Positions 20,762 through 31,071 of a DNA stretch of 64,000 nt are shown here, piece after piece. The stretch lies in the NCBI GenBank assembly GCA_028752905.1, contig JAQNBH010000011.1:6952125-7016124 (forward strand), written 5' to 3'. Within the stretch, counting starts at the first letter, position 1. Every line of letters begins with the position of its first letter. Under the pieces are notes generated by a model, which saw nothing but the letters and a program-made list of their open reading frames with translations, was not told the origin of the DNA and did no database searches. Source of the DNA: Cladorhizidae sp. MBARI D1340-BT2 (Eukaryota > Porifera > Demospongiae > Poecilosclerida > Cladorhizidae). The translations under genes and the position numbers were made by a program.

Positions 20762-22530
20762 TATTGACATAAATAAAGATGTAGCTACCTATTGGCATAA
20801 ATAAAGATGTAGCTACCTATTGGCATAAATAAAGATGTAGCTATTGGCATAAATAAAGATGTAGGTATTGGCATAAATAAAGATGTAGCTATTGACATAA
20901 ATAAAGTTGTAGCTATGGACATAAATAAAGGTGTAGCTATGGACATAAATAAAGGTGTAGCTATTGACACAAATAAAGATGTAGCTATTGACGATGTAGC
21001 TATGGACATAAATAAAGATGTAGCTATGGACATAAATAAAGATGTAGCTATGGACATAAATAAAGATGTAGCTATTGGCATAAATAAAGATGTAGCTATT
21101 GGCATAAATAAAGATGTAGCTATTGACATAAATAAAGATGTAGCTATTGACACAAATAAAGATGTAGCTATTGGCATAAATAAAGATGTAGCGGCATAAA
21201 TAAAGATGTAGCTATTGGTATAAATAAAGATGTGGCTATTGACATAAATAAAGATGTAGCTATTGGCATAAATAAAGATGTAGCTATTGGCATAAATAAA
21301 GATGTAGCTATTGGCATAAATAAAGATGTAGCTATTGGCATAAATAAAGATGTGGCTATTGACATAAATAAAGATGTAGCTATTGGCATAAATAAAGATG
21401 TAGCTGCTATTGGCATAAATAAAGATGTAGCTATTGGCTAAATAAAGATGTAGCTATTGGCATAAATAAAGTTGTAGCTATTGGCATTAATAAAGATGTA
21501 GCTATTGAGATGTAGCGGCATAAATAAAGATGTAGCTATTGGCATAAATAAAGATGTAGCTATTGACATGAATAAAGATGTAGCTATTGACATAAATAAA
21601 GATGTAGCTATTGGCATAAATAAAGATGTAGCTATTGACATAAATAAAGATGTAGCTATTGACATAAATAAAGATGTAGCTATTGGCATAAATAAAGATG
21701 TAGCTATTGACATAAATAAAGATGTAGCTATTGACATAAATAAAGATGTAGCTATTGGCATAAATAAAGATGTAGCTATTGGCATAAATAAAGATGTAGC
21801 TATTGACATAAATAAAGATGTAGCTATTGACATAAATAAAGATGTAGCTATTGGCATTAATAAAGATTAGCTATTGAGATGTAGCTATTGGCATAAATAA
21901 AGATGTAGCTATTGACATAAATAAAGATGTAGCTATTGGCATAAATAAAGATGTAGCTATTGGCATAAATAAAGATGTAGCTATTGGCATAAATAAAGAT
22001 GTAGCTATTGGCATAAATAAAGATGTAGTTATTGACATAAATAAAGATGTAGCTATTGACATAAATAAAGATGTAGCTATTGGCATAAATAAAGATGTAG
22101 CTATTGGCATAAATAAAGATGTAGCTATTGACATAAATAAAGTTGTAGCTATTGGCATAAATAAAGATGTAGCTATTGGCATAAATAAAGATGTAGCTAT
22201 TGGCATAAATAAAGATGTAGCTATTGACATAAATAAAGATGTAGCTATTGACATAAATAAAGTTGTAGCTATTGGCATAAATAAAGATGTAGCTATGGAC
22301 ATAAATAAAGATGTAGCTATTGACATAAATAAAGATGTAGCTATTGACATAAATAAAGGTGTAGCTATTGGCATAAATAAAGATGTAACTATTGACATAA
22401 ATAAAGAAGTAGCTATTGGCATAAATAAAGATGTAGCTATTGGCATAAATAAAGGTGTAGCTATGGACATAAATAAAGGTGTAGCTATTGGCATAAAATT
22501 TAATAAAGATGTAGCTATTGACATATATAT
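20762..22530. repeat. 24-bp minisatellite, about 72 units
   Basis: The unit is ATAAATAAAGATG followed by TAGCTATTGGC, with common variants TTGAC for TTGGC and GGAC for TGGC. Nearly every unit carries AATAAA on the plus strand. As 24 is a multiple of three, long artificial open frames of Ile-Asn-Lys-Asp-Val-Ala type (plus) and Ile-Ala-Thr-Ser-Leu-Phe type (minus) result; I do not regard them as genes. Interruptions at about 21435, 21510 and 21870 shift the register. Confidence 0.95.
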
Positions 22531-23722
22531 ACATTTACTAACAGGATTCCAAGATGTAGCTATTTTGATTAGTAATCCTTTTCTTGTCAAAATGATGAAT
22601 CTATGTAAGTTATCTCAATACATTTTTTTTTATAATGCTTGCTTTTATAATTTAGCTTTCAGAATATGATTTGCATGTACATATCTACATGTCATGTATT
22701 AATCCCACTCCCTAATGTATGGTACTCTCGGTCTCCAAAATTTAACCCCCACACCCCACAATTCAATATGCCAGGATCTCCTGTGCTCCATTTCTCGATT
22801 TGGCTGTCACCAAATCTGGTAGCAATCATTAGCACAATAAATGTGCTTATAACCCAGCTGAGTCAGATGCAGCTGCTACTAAATGATCAGATGGTTTTCT
22901 CAGCTCACTCGTGTAACAAAATCTAACAGCAGAGGCTCTTAATAAAACCAGGGATATAACTACCACATATCTATGAATACATATATAGGCACTTGATGAA
23001 GGCTAGCACCAATTATTATGTACTTAATTTAAAAAATAGTAAATGATATCTGTTTGGTTAATTCTGGACTGACCCCTAAGAAGCTTCTTGTAGGAGGCTT
23101 CTTGACAACAAAAAAAGAGACACAAGACGAAAATATTTTATTTAAAATAAAATATTTGGTTGAAAAACGAACGGAACAAAATTGACCATATTTGGAGTTC
23201 ATTAGTCATATAAGTAATTGTGGCCTACATTGGCAAATTCCTGTTTCTTGCCGTGTCAATCCAACCCATTTTTGGCTTTTTAAAATTTATATATAAAGCA
23301 CTTTTGTTTTTAGATATGAAAATTTGATGCATGCTTCACAACTTTCAAAAGGTACACTCATTAGATGGATGCCTAAATATCTCAGAAGTACCTGACACTC
23401 ACAACCCCTACAAAGCTTGGATGTAAATTTAAGCTATTTTGACTAGTTTCTGGAAACCATGGAACCCCCCTATGACTGCCACTGGGTGTGGTAGAATGGT
23501 GGTTTGGTAAAGATGGAGACCGATATCACAAAGCCATTTTGGATGACAAACAAGCAAGAAATATAACTTGTTACGACTTTCCTTAGCATAAATTGTGTTT
23601 GTCCATAATAGAGACATTGACTGCTTCACAATTTGGTATAGAAGTTTATTATTGAATAATATAGTCAACAGCAGCATTATATTATTAGGAACAATGTTGA
23701 GTTTAACATCACATAAATTTAC
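22531..23722. other. Spacer, no gene supported
   Basis: AT-rich. Near 23455-23530 the minus strand has a segment (LYQTTILPHPVAVIGGFHG) that resembles a kelch strand turn with paired glycines and might be a decayed neighbour of the kelch exon at 23723; splice sites are not clear. Confidence 0.35.
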
Positions 23723-23887
23723 CTATATATAATCTAGCTGATGGAACACGGTTACTGTCCCACCCTCCAGCTACCAACATCTCGCCAGACGGTGTCACAG
23801 CACAGGTGCTTTGATATAGTGGCAACTGTAACTCCCCACCTGCAACCCATGTATTAGAGTCGGGCAAATAAGTATATACAAGTGTCG
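23723..23887 (-). CDS. Single kelch-repeat exon
   Basis: Minus strand: acceptor GTGTTTCAG before 23887 and donor TATATAG|GTAAATT at 23722. The 165 bp are phase 1 in and phase 1 out. It encodes VYTYLPDSNTWVAGGELQLP, then MLVAGGWDSNRVPSARLY. The Tyr-x-Pro-Asp-x-Asn-x-Trp and the later Ala-Gly-Gly-Trp are the kelch propeller blade pattern. A symmetric single-blade exon suggests a multi-exon kelch protein or an isolated duplicate; I find no convincing second blade. Confidence 0.5.
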
Positions 23888-25010
23888 CTGAAACACACAC
23901 ACTGTGTTCTACCTACTTGATTTTATTATTATTATTACTTATTGGCTTGTAATTGTGGGTGTGGTTAGACAATGCATAGTGAATAAGTTGAATTTCCCAA
24001 GGTCATGGTGAGTTCAGAAATTGACCAACCTCTCATCATCAATAACTTCACAGAAAGTGCAAAGCAGAAAATATTGATTGTTTTGACGAGCAAAGATAGA
24101 GCTTCAAACTGTTTTTAAAAAGTTTGAAATAAATATTTGATGGAGTTATGGCTCCAGAACTCAAAAATGACAGCCATGCAAGCATCGCAGTTTTGTTGTT
24201 GTTATTGTTCTATTTATCAGAGACTCCTCTCCCACTGGGTACGCTGACTTGTCTGATTCTTCCCCATTCTTGATTTTGACTGTGATGTGCATCTGCCTGT
24301 CTGTGTGTGAGAAAACAAGTCAACAAATGTGCATTCTGTTGCTGGTGCAGAGCCCTCAAATTCTGGTTAAACTCACTCTTGTGCTTGCTCCACTATAGCT
24401 GGTACTCTGGAGACTCTCATCTATGGATAGTGCTGAGAAGCCATAGGTATTGCACTGAGCTTTCTTCATTAGAGCCACCAACAACAACTCATAAGAATAA
24501 GAGTTGCTATATAGTCACCTTTTTTATTTTTGAGAAGAGTCAAAGGAAGAAAGAAACGCATGGCTAATCAAGCTCAGCACTTAGCAAGGATGCAACGGAC
24601 AATGGTATCGGGAGCGCAAGCTTCTTACCACTCACTGTCACAACTGGTTCCTCTTCTGAAAATGATCTTTCTCTCAAGTTTGCATACCATCCTCTTTGCT
24701 TTCTGGGATCCTTTCTATCCTTATCACTCCTGTCAGTGGCGGAGGGCAAGACTGCTGGCTGAAGCTTTCCCAAAAAACTTAACTTGAGCGGTGCTGGCAT
24801 TGCATTTTATCACCCCCTGGCAGATGGAATATTCTATCCTCCTGGATCTTGAGTAAATTGTGACCAGGATTCTATTTTCCCCACCATGTGGTGTAAGCCT
24901 AGGGCTATGGCTTACTTCACTTCAAAGCCAACTGCCTCCTGACTAAATCCTCTTTTTATTCAAGGTGAAGCATGGTGGAGAGACAGATGAACCACGTTTT
25001 ACACTACCAA
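23888..25010. other. Spacer with an unknown minus-strand open segment
   Basis: The minus strand at about 24800-24564 has a 78-codon frame with polar sequence (RGWYANLRERSFSEEEPVV) ending at a stop. I recognise no family. The remainder is AT-rich with short ATT and GTT runs. Confidence 0.3.
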
Positions 25011-25011
25011 T

Positions 25012-25135
25012 GTATATACTCTCAATGAACTCTCAGTTGACATAATAGCATCAAAATCACCTTCTCAATAATCAACTTCAATTTTTATTCACTCGACGTT
25101 TCGACTAGATGCTCTAGTCTTCATCAGGAATAATG
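25012..25135 (-). repeat. Foldback-family repeat with hammerhead-like core, intact copy 1
   Basis: Read on the minus strand the element starts near 25135 and runs to about 25012. The core at 25133-25088 is, in order, TTATTC, CTGATGA, A, GACTAG, loop AGCAT, CTAGTC, GAAAC, GTC, GAGTGAA. The two hexamers pair perfectly as stem II. TTATTC pairs with GAGTGA through six positions including two G-U pairs (stem I). Downstream it shares a tail containing GTTGATTATTGAGAAGGTG and CAACTGAGAGTTCA with the other copies. The tail lacks an inverted partner here. Confidence 0.6.
25088..25133 (-). ncRNA. Candidate type I hammerhead ribozyme core
   Basis: It has the conserved CTGATGA and GAAA core words, a 6-bp stem II with a 5-nt loop, a GTC cleavage triplet and a 6-bp stem I. 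Two departures from the textbook form: one extra A between CTGATGA and stem II, and no loop-closed stem III, since GAAAC is followed at once by GTC. ACGT is self-complementary, so stem III could form only between two molecules. Hammerheads with very short stem III are known from Penelope-like and related retroelements; assignment here is inference. Confidence 0.45.
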
Positions 25136-25205
25136 AGATGCTAAGGCTCGCATGAGCCTGCTATTCATCACGAGCCAGTACACACGCCTAGCACGTGCAC
25201 CAGAT

Positions 25206-25960
<755 letters not shown>

Positions 25961-26289
25961 AGTAATTATGGTGGTCGTGGCTTCAAGTTCAGGCTCTTCA
26001 GAGTAGCTCCCCAGCAGCCAGGCAAGTCCATTCCACAGTCTCAATCACACTTTGGTGCTAGGCTGATGCGCAATGCCTCCTTCACTATATAGCAGTTCCT
26101 TCTGGCCTGGTCCAAGATGGTAGCTTCCTCCCACAGAATAGGATGTCCATTATCCCATGCATATCATCTGATAGTTCTGTGAGTGCAGCAGCCTTCTTCA
26201 AGACAGGACAAACATGAATAAAATATCCTAAGCATGAATAAAATATCCTAGATTATATTATCCTGGGAGAGAGTATATTCTATTTCCCA

Positions 26290-26905
26290 GATAAAATATC
26301 CCTGGGATAAAACATGCTGTGACGTGCTCTAAGTCCTGGGGATAAAGCATACTATGGCCTGGTGCTCAAAGTCCTGGGGATAAAAAATACTGTGGGCCCT
26401 GGTGCTTGAAGCCCTGGGGATAACATTGGCGCTTGAAATCCTGGGAATAAAGCATACTGTGGCCCTGGTGGGATAAAACATACTGTGACACTGGTGCTCA
26501 AAGTCCTGGGGATAAAGCATACTGTGACGTGACCCTGGTGCTCAAAGTCCTGGGGATAAAACATACTGTGACACTGGTGCTCAAAGTCCTGGGGATAAAG
26601 CATACTGTGACCCTGGTGCTCAAAGTCCTGGGGATAAAGCATACTGTGACCCTGGTGCTCAAAGTCCTGGGGATAAAACATACTGTGGCACAAGTGTTCA
26701 AAGTCCTGGGGATAAAACATACTGTGTCACAGGTGTTCAAAGTCCTGAGGATAAAACAATACTGTGGCACAGGTGTTCAAAGTCCTGGGGATAAAACATA
26801 CTGTGGCACAGGTGTTCAAAGTCCTGGGGATAAAACATACTGTGGCACAGGTGTTCAAAGTCCTGGGGATAAAATATACTGTGACACTGGTGCTCAAAGT
26901 CAAAC
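26290..26905. repeat. 39-41-bp minisatellite
   Basis: About 15 units built around AAAGTCCTGGGGATAAA, CATACTGTG and a variable CACTGGTGCTC or CACAGGTGTTC part. The left units (26290-26480) are the most diverged and include truncated forms. Units of the two subtypes are grouped (GGTGCTC left, GGTGTTC right). Confidence 0.92.
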
Positions 26906-27652
26906 TTAAATGAACTGAATTTTTTTCCCTTGGGTGTACATTTTTATACAACTTCTGGTTGCTCTATGGCTGCATGTGCTTAGCATGTTCTCAAGGGCCT
27001 TGGCACAGTTTTATGACTTATTTCAGCACAGAAAGTCCATCATTACTGTCTGTGAATGAGGCCTTATATACGAAAGTTGGCAGTAGCCGCATGCATCCAA
27101 TTTAATCTTGAGTTAAGCTTCTTGATTACCTTCCTCAGTTAAAAATAAATTGTTAATATATGGCGAGTGCAAAAATCCATTATAAGTCTCGACTGGGGCA
27201 TCCAAATCTTCTATATAAATCTTCTATATATAACTGGAATCCACTTTGCCTATGTGTGGAATAAAATAAAAATTTTATTGACATTGAGTCAACCTTTAAA
27301 TAGGAGACGGTAATAGAGACTAAACTGCAGCATAATTATTCAAAACAACCAAATTTTATAGTGAAATATTAGACAAATAATGAAATTTCACAATAAACAA
27401 TTGCTGTAAATGGAAATTTAGATTATTTTGCCTTTCTCTGTGGGGACCCTATATGCTAAAATATTTAATTACGTGGCCTATGTGAACTCTAAAGGTGGTT
27501 CATTTTGTGAGACCTTTGTATTGCATCGGGACGCATTACATTGCTTTAAAGTAGTTCACAATATCGACCTCATTGTGCCACATTGTTTTGCTTCGAACTA
27601 ATGGAACTGAAATTTCACCTGATATTAGAACTGCCACCATTCATTTACGAAC
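26906..27652. other. Spacer, nothing recognised
   Basis: AT-rich single-copy-looking sequence with no supported coding or repeat feature. Confidence 0.5.
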
Positions 27653-27752
27653 CTTCAAGTCCCTATGTGACTTGTGGGATACACCCACATTGCTCACTGC
27701 CTCTATCAACCTTTCCTCGTTCATCTCTTCCTTCAGAAGGTAAAATTTGTTA
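27653..27752 (-). CDS. Possible MADF-like exon fragment
   Basis: Minus strand: acceptor TATTGTGTTTCAG before 27752, donor TTGAAG|GTTCGT at 27652. Within the 100 bp one frame reads MNEERLIEAVSNVGVSHKSH and then RDLK. The Leu-Ile-Glu-x-Val start and the Ser-His-Arg-Asp-x-Lys end resemble the N-terminal half of an MADF (Myb/SANT-like) domain, found in transcription factors and in some transposon-derived proteins. The usual Trp is not seen. Weak evidence; a decayed copy is possible. Confidence 0.25.
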
Positions 27753-28430
27753 CTGAAACACAATAAAGCACACCAGCATGTGTCGACTGATGTGTTGCAG
27801 CTAGAGCTAGAACAGAGAGAGAGTCTATTCAAGTGAAGTGACGCGACATCATGTTCACAATATTACAAAATGCCTGACTTTACATCACTGAATATTCTAA
27901 ACCTCCTTAAAACTTACATAGCAACCAACACAAGAGGAGCATGTAATGATAAACTAAATCCTTTAACTGACTGAAAGAAGATCAATCTGTAAACTTAACA
28001 TCGGTCACAAAAAATGAACAGGTCACACAAAATAGTAGATTTTTTACCTGAACATGCGAAGTAGACGCTCTAGTTAGTATATAAAATTTTCTTCTGTTTT
28101 GACAGGCAGAGTAAGCAAAACATTCTTTTTAAAATAGTTGGATTCCAACTGCTGTCATAAACTGTCTGTTGCCCTTCTTCAGAGGAAAGCTAGACAGGTA
28201 TAATCTATGCTTACCTGGAATCACTCTGAATCACTTCGCTCTTGATAAAGGAGGTGGTCCTGGGTGGACTTCCCAGTTATAGGTTATGTTATGGACATGA
28301 GGAAAGTAGCTTTTATTTCTTACCTAAATGGAGCCCACTATTCTTAAACCCAGTAACCGCTTATTTGCATTCTAGTGTATCATTATTTGATCAATAAAAA
28401 AGTTTTAACCATAAATATAATTACAATGAC
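27753..28430. other. Spacer, nothing recognised
   Basis: No supported coding segment or repeat. Confidence 0.45.
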
Positions 28431-28545
28431 CGCACTTATCAACTTGAAATTTACTCTCTTGACGTTTTGACCAGATGCCCTAGTCTTCATCAGGATTGAG
28501 AAGGTCATTGTAATTTCGTTATGTTAACTGAGAGTTTGTGAAGAG
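28431..28545 (-). repeat. Foldback-family repeat, decayed hammerhead-like core
   Basis: Same family as 25012-25135. The core on the minus strand keeps CTGATGA and stem II (GACTAG/CTGGTC) but has AAAAC for GAAAC, and stem I no longer pairs. A truncated inverted arm follows, so ATTACAATGACC near 28420 reappears as GGTCATTGTAAT near 28503. Confidence 0.65.
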
Positions 28546-28772
28546 TTTACAAGTTATAAAGAAACTACGAATAAAGTTGGCGGTCAATCAGTTAACCACA
28601 TTCAAAACATGTAGCTAAGCAATAAATTTCCATCTGTTGGCTTGCCGTGTGGGGCTAAGTTTAGAAGAGTAGGACTCTTGTTGTTGTTAATAGCTACAGA
28701 CTTCTCATAGAACTCCAGCACTGTGTTGAAAGAGCACAATACAGGTAAGCAGTGTGGCTAACCTAAGTCCTG
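28546..28772. other. Spacer
   Basis: Nothing recognised. Confidence 0.4.
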
Positions 28773-29096
28773 GTGTGTTATATAGAAGGTTTGATTGTTC
28801 TCTTACTGGCATCCAGTAGCAGCAGTAGATATCTAAAGGACCATATCCAAAGCTTAAAAACAGATGAGGCAAAGAATGGCCGGTGTGACAAGCCAGATCA
28901 TTTACCGATTTACTATGATGCCAATTTGGTCAAGTGTCTGGTCGAAGATTTATTTCCCCTGATGATGAAGAAGGGTCTGAGGGGAAACTGCATCCACTTT
29001 AACTTGAAGCAATGGTCAGAGAAAAAGTGGAATCCTAGGAAGGAAGACAGCTTTTCCCTTAGGCAGTCCCACCTGGATGGTGGTTCAATCACTTGA
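28773..29096 (+). CDS. Unknown open frame, 107 codons
   Basis: The segment from about 28820 looks protein-like: KDHIQSLKTDEAKN, then PDHLPIYYDANLVKCLVEDL and WSEKKWNPRKED, ending at a TGA. An upstream CAG at about 28815 might be an acceptor. I recognise no family, and no partner exon is obvious. It may be a small gene, the last exon of one, or chance. Confidence 0.25.
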   Translation: MCYIEGLIVLLLASSSSSRYLKDHIQSLKTDEAKNGRCDKPDHLPIYYDANLVKCLVEDLFPLMMKKGLRGNCIHFNLKQWSEKKWNPRKEDSFSLRQSHLDGGSIT

Positions 29097-30064
29097 GGGG
29101 GCAGCTAATAAACGACTACACGAAGTTAAAAAAAAAATTAGAAGCTAAGAAATGCCACTGCCTTGTCTGCCTCATTCTGGCTATGGGAGTGGTCTGTACA
29201 GATACCAAGGAACTTTAGGTACTAAAATTGCTTGCTATTAAGTTCATAAACTTATTCTAGTGAAACACTCTGTGTAAAGGTCTGAAGATAGAAATTGATC
29301 ATAACAAATTTTATTTCCATCCTTCAAAGTTCACTGTAACCACACCCCTTTAAAGTCCCTTGAAATAGCATCCAGCAATCATCGAGGTTTTAAGGTATAT
29401 ATACATATCTGGGATGCCCAAATTGGCCTTGCCAAAGGGAAACTAGCAATTCCATAACTGTGAATAGTATCGTAAACCAGACCCTTCACAGAGTCATTAT
29501 CTTCTCCTTGTAGAAATTTAGTAATATCTGGCTTGCAAGATTATACATAAAGTATAAGCCATTTACATTTTTGTTGGACTTAGTCTACCAATGAAAGAAA
29601 CACCTATCAAAAGGTTCCTTATAATTAGAATACTTAGCTACTATATAGGAGCATTTCAGATTCCTCCAGTTAGCAGTTAAAGATCTTAGATGGTTAACTA
29701 ATACTTATCTCCACAAGTTAGTTACATTTTACAAGTTGTTATGAAAACAGTTTCTACGTGAGAGAGAATTACCTTAATTACAACTTTCACATTCAGAGAG
29801 TACTATAGCTACACAACCCTTGACCTTGTGGTCCCAGTAGTTCCACACTCAGAAGTTGCTCTGTTAAACTTCTAGCCTCCTTTAGTTGAGCTGTTTGCTG
29901 ATCCTTTACATCAAAATTCCTCCCTCCTTGTCACCATCGAGCTGCTCTCTAGAAATATTTCCTCCAGTTATTTCCTACACAGTTATGTACCTTGCCTCTC
30001 TATGCTAATATTTCTCTTGGCCCTGCCTCTCTGTTTGTGTTTCATCATCCTCAATTGCTCACAG
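29097..30064. other. Spacer, nothing recognised
   Basis: AT-rich, with no supported coding segment. Confidence 0.45.
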
Positions 30065-30701
30065 AGAGGACCCAGGAAGGGTTGGATTGGAGAGGGGGTG
30101 AGAAGAGGAGGAATAACTCGACCAGAAGAAGAACATTGGCCGAAAATGGTCATATAGCCAAACTAGGGCAGGTATGACCTTGGAAGAATGAGGGGTTCCT
30201 CAACCAGTGGAAGAACATAGTAGGATTTTGGACTTGTAGGCCATTCCACTCCCCCCCTCCTCCTCCTCACATGCCATTCCCATAACAGCCAAACTAGGAC
30301 AGGTACAGGGTCAGGACTGCAAAATTTCTCTTGTCCTTTTCTGTCTGTCTGACTTTCACTCACACACACACACATACACACACAGTGGACCTAGGGAGGG
30401 TTGCACAAGTGTGACTGGCTTATATGCACAAAACATCTGCTGAACAGAGAAGGTACCATGTTTGTAACTAATGATACATAATTGATTTTATTCAACTTCT
30501 TTATCTCTCTGTAGGCATCTCTCCTGCGATTTATAACTAATGATGACTATTCAACGCCTTTATCTCTCTGTAGGCATCTCTCCTGTGATTTGTAACTAAT
30601 GATACATAATTGATTATTCAACTCCTTTATCTCTCTGTAGGCATCTCTCCTGCGATTTATAGTCAGGTGGCATAATAAGAAGAAATGTGGTAGAAATAAA
30701 G
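30065..30701 (+). CDS. Possible two-exon gene fragment, unknown product
   Basis: Exon 30065-30171 follows TTGCTCACAG and ends GGGCAG|GTATGA. It reads RTQEGLDWRGGEKRRNNSTR then AENGHIAKLGQ and leaves in phase 0. Exon 30641-30701 follows TATCTCTCTGTAG, enters in phase 0 and reads ASLLRFIVRWHNKKKCGRNK, with donor AAAG|GTATTG. The second has an IQ-like look. Parts of both exons are duplicated nearby (GCCAAACTAGG at 30160 and 30290; the second acceptor three times), which argues for recent local duplication. Low confidence. Confidence 0.28.
30490..30665. repeat. About 65-bp tandem repeat, three units
   Basis: Three units, each holding TTTATCTCTCTGTAGGCATC followed by TCTCCTG(C/T)GATTT, separated by ACTAATGAT-type spacers. 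Each unit reproduces a good splice-acceptor sequence on the plus strand. Confidence 0.85.
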
Positions 30702-31071
30702 GTATTGAACTTTTGATATAAAACCATTTGAAATGACGCCAATATTTCGCAAAAATAATTAGCAAAAAAAATCCAAGGGAATACTACCGATAATATGGGA
30801 CACAACTTTATACAAGAATCGCAAGGGTTACAAATTATGCATGCATCATCAGCATTAGAGCTTAGACTAGGGATTTGGCTAGAGCTGGGGCCTTAGGTTG
30901 GTGGTGTGGTTAGGATTAGGACTAGGGCTAGCATAGGCTCTATCTATATTATTGCTCAGTGTGGAAACCTCCAGCGATTATATAACAAGCTTATTTACAG
31001 TGCTGCCAAGTTTCATACTTCTATCACAAAATTCAGTTAATATATTCGGATATCTCCACCCGCCCCCACTA
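30702..31071. other. Spacer
   Basis: Contains a GGGCTAG/GGATTAGG-type purine-rich stretch near 30860-30930; nothing else recognised. Confidence 0.4.

Noticed and set aside
20762..22590. Long open frames of Ile-Asn-Lys-Asp and Ser-Leu-Phe-Met repeats on both strands
   Set aside because: They follow from a stop-free 24-bp unit and occur on both strands and several frames with no non-repetitive flank, so no gene is claimed.
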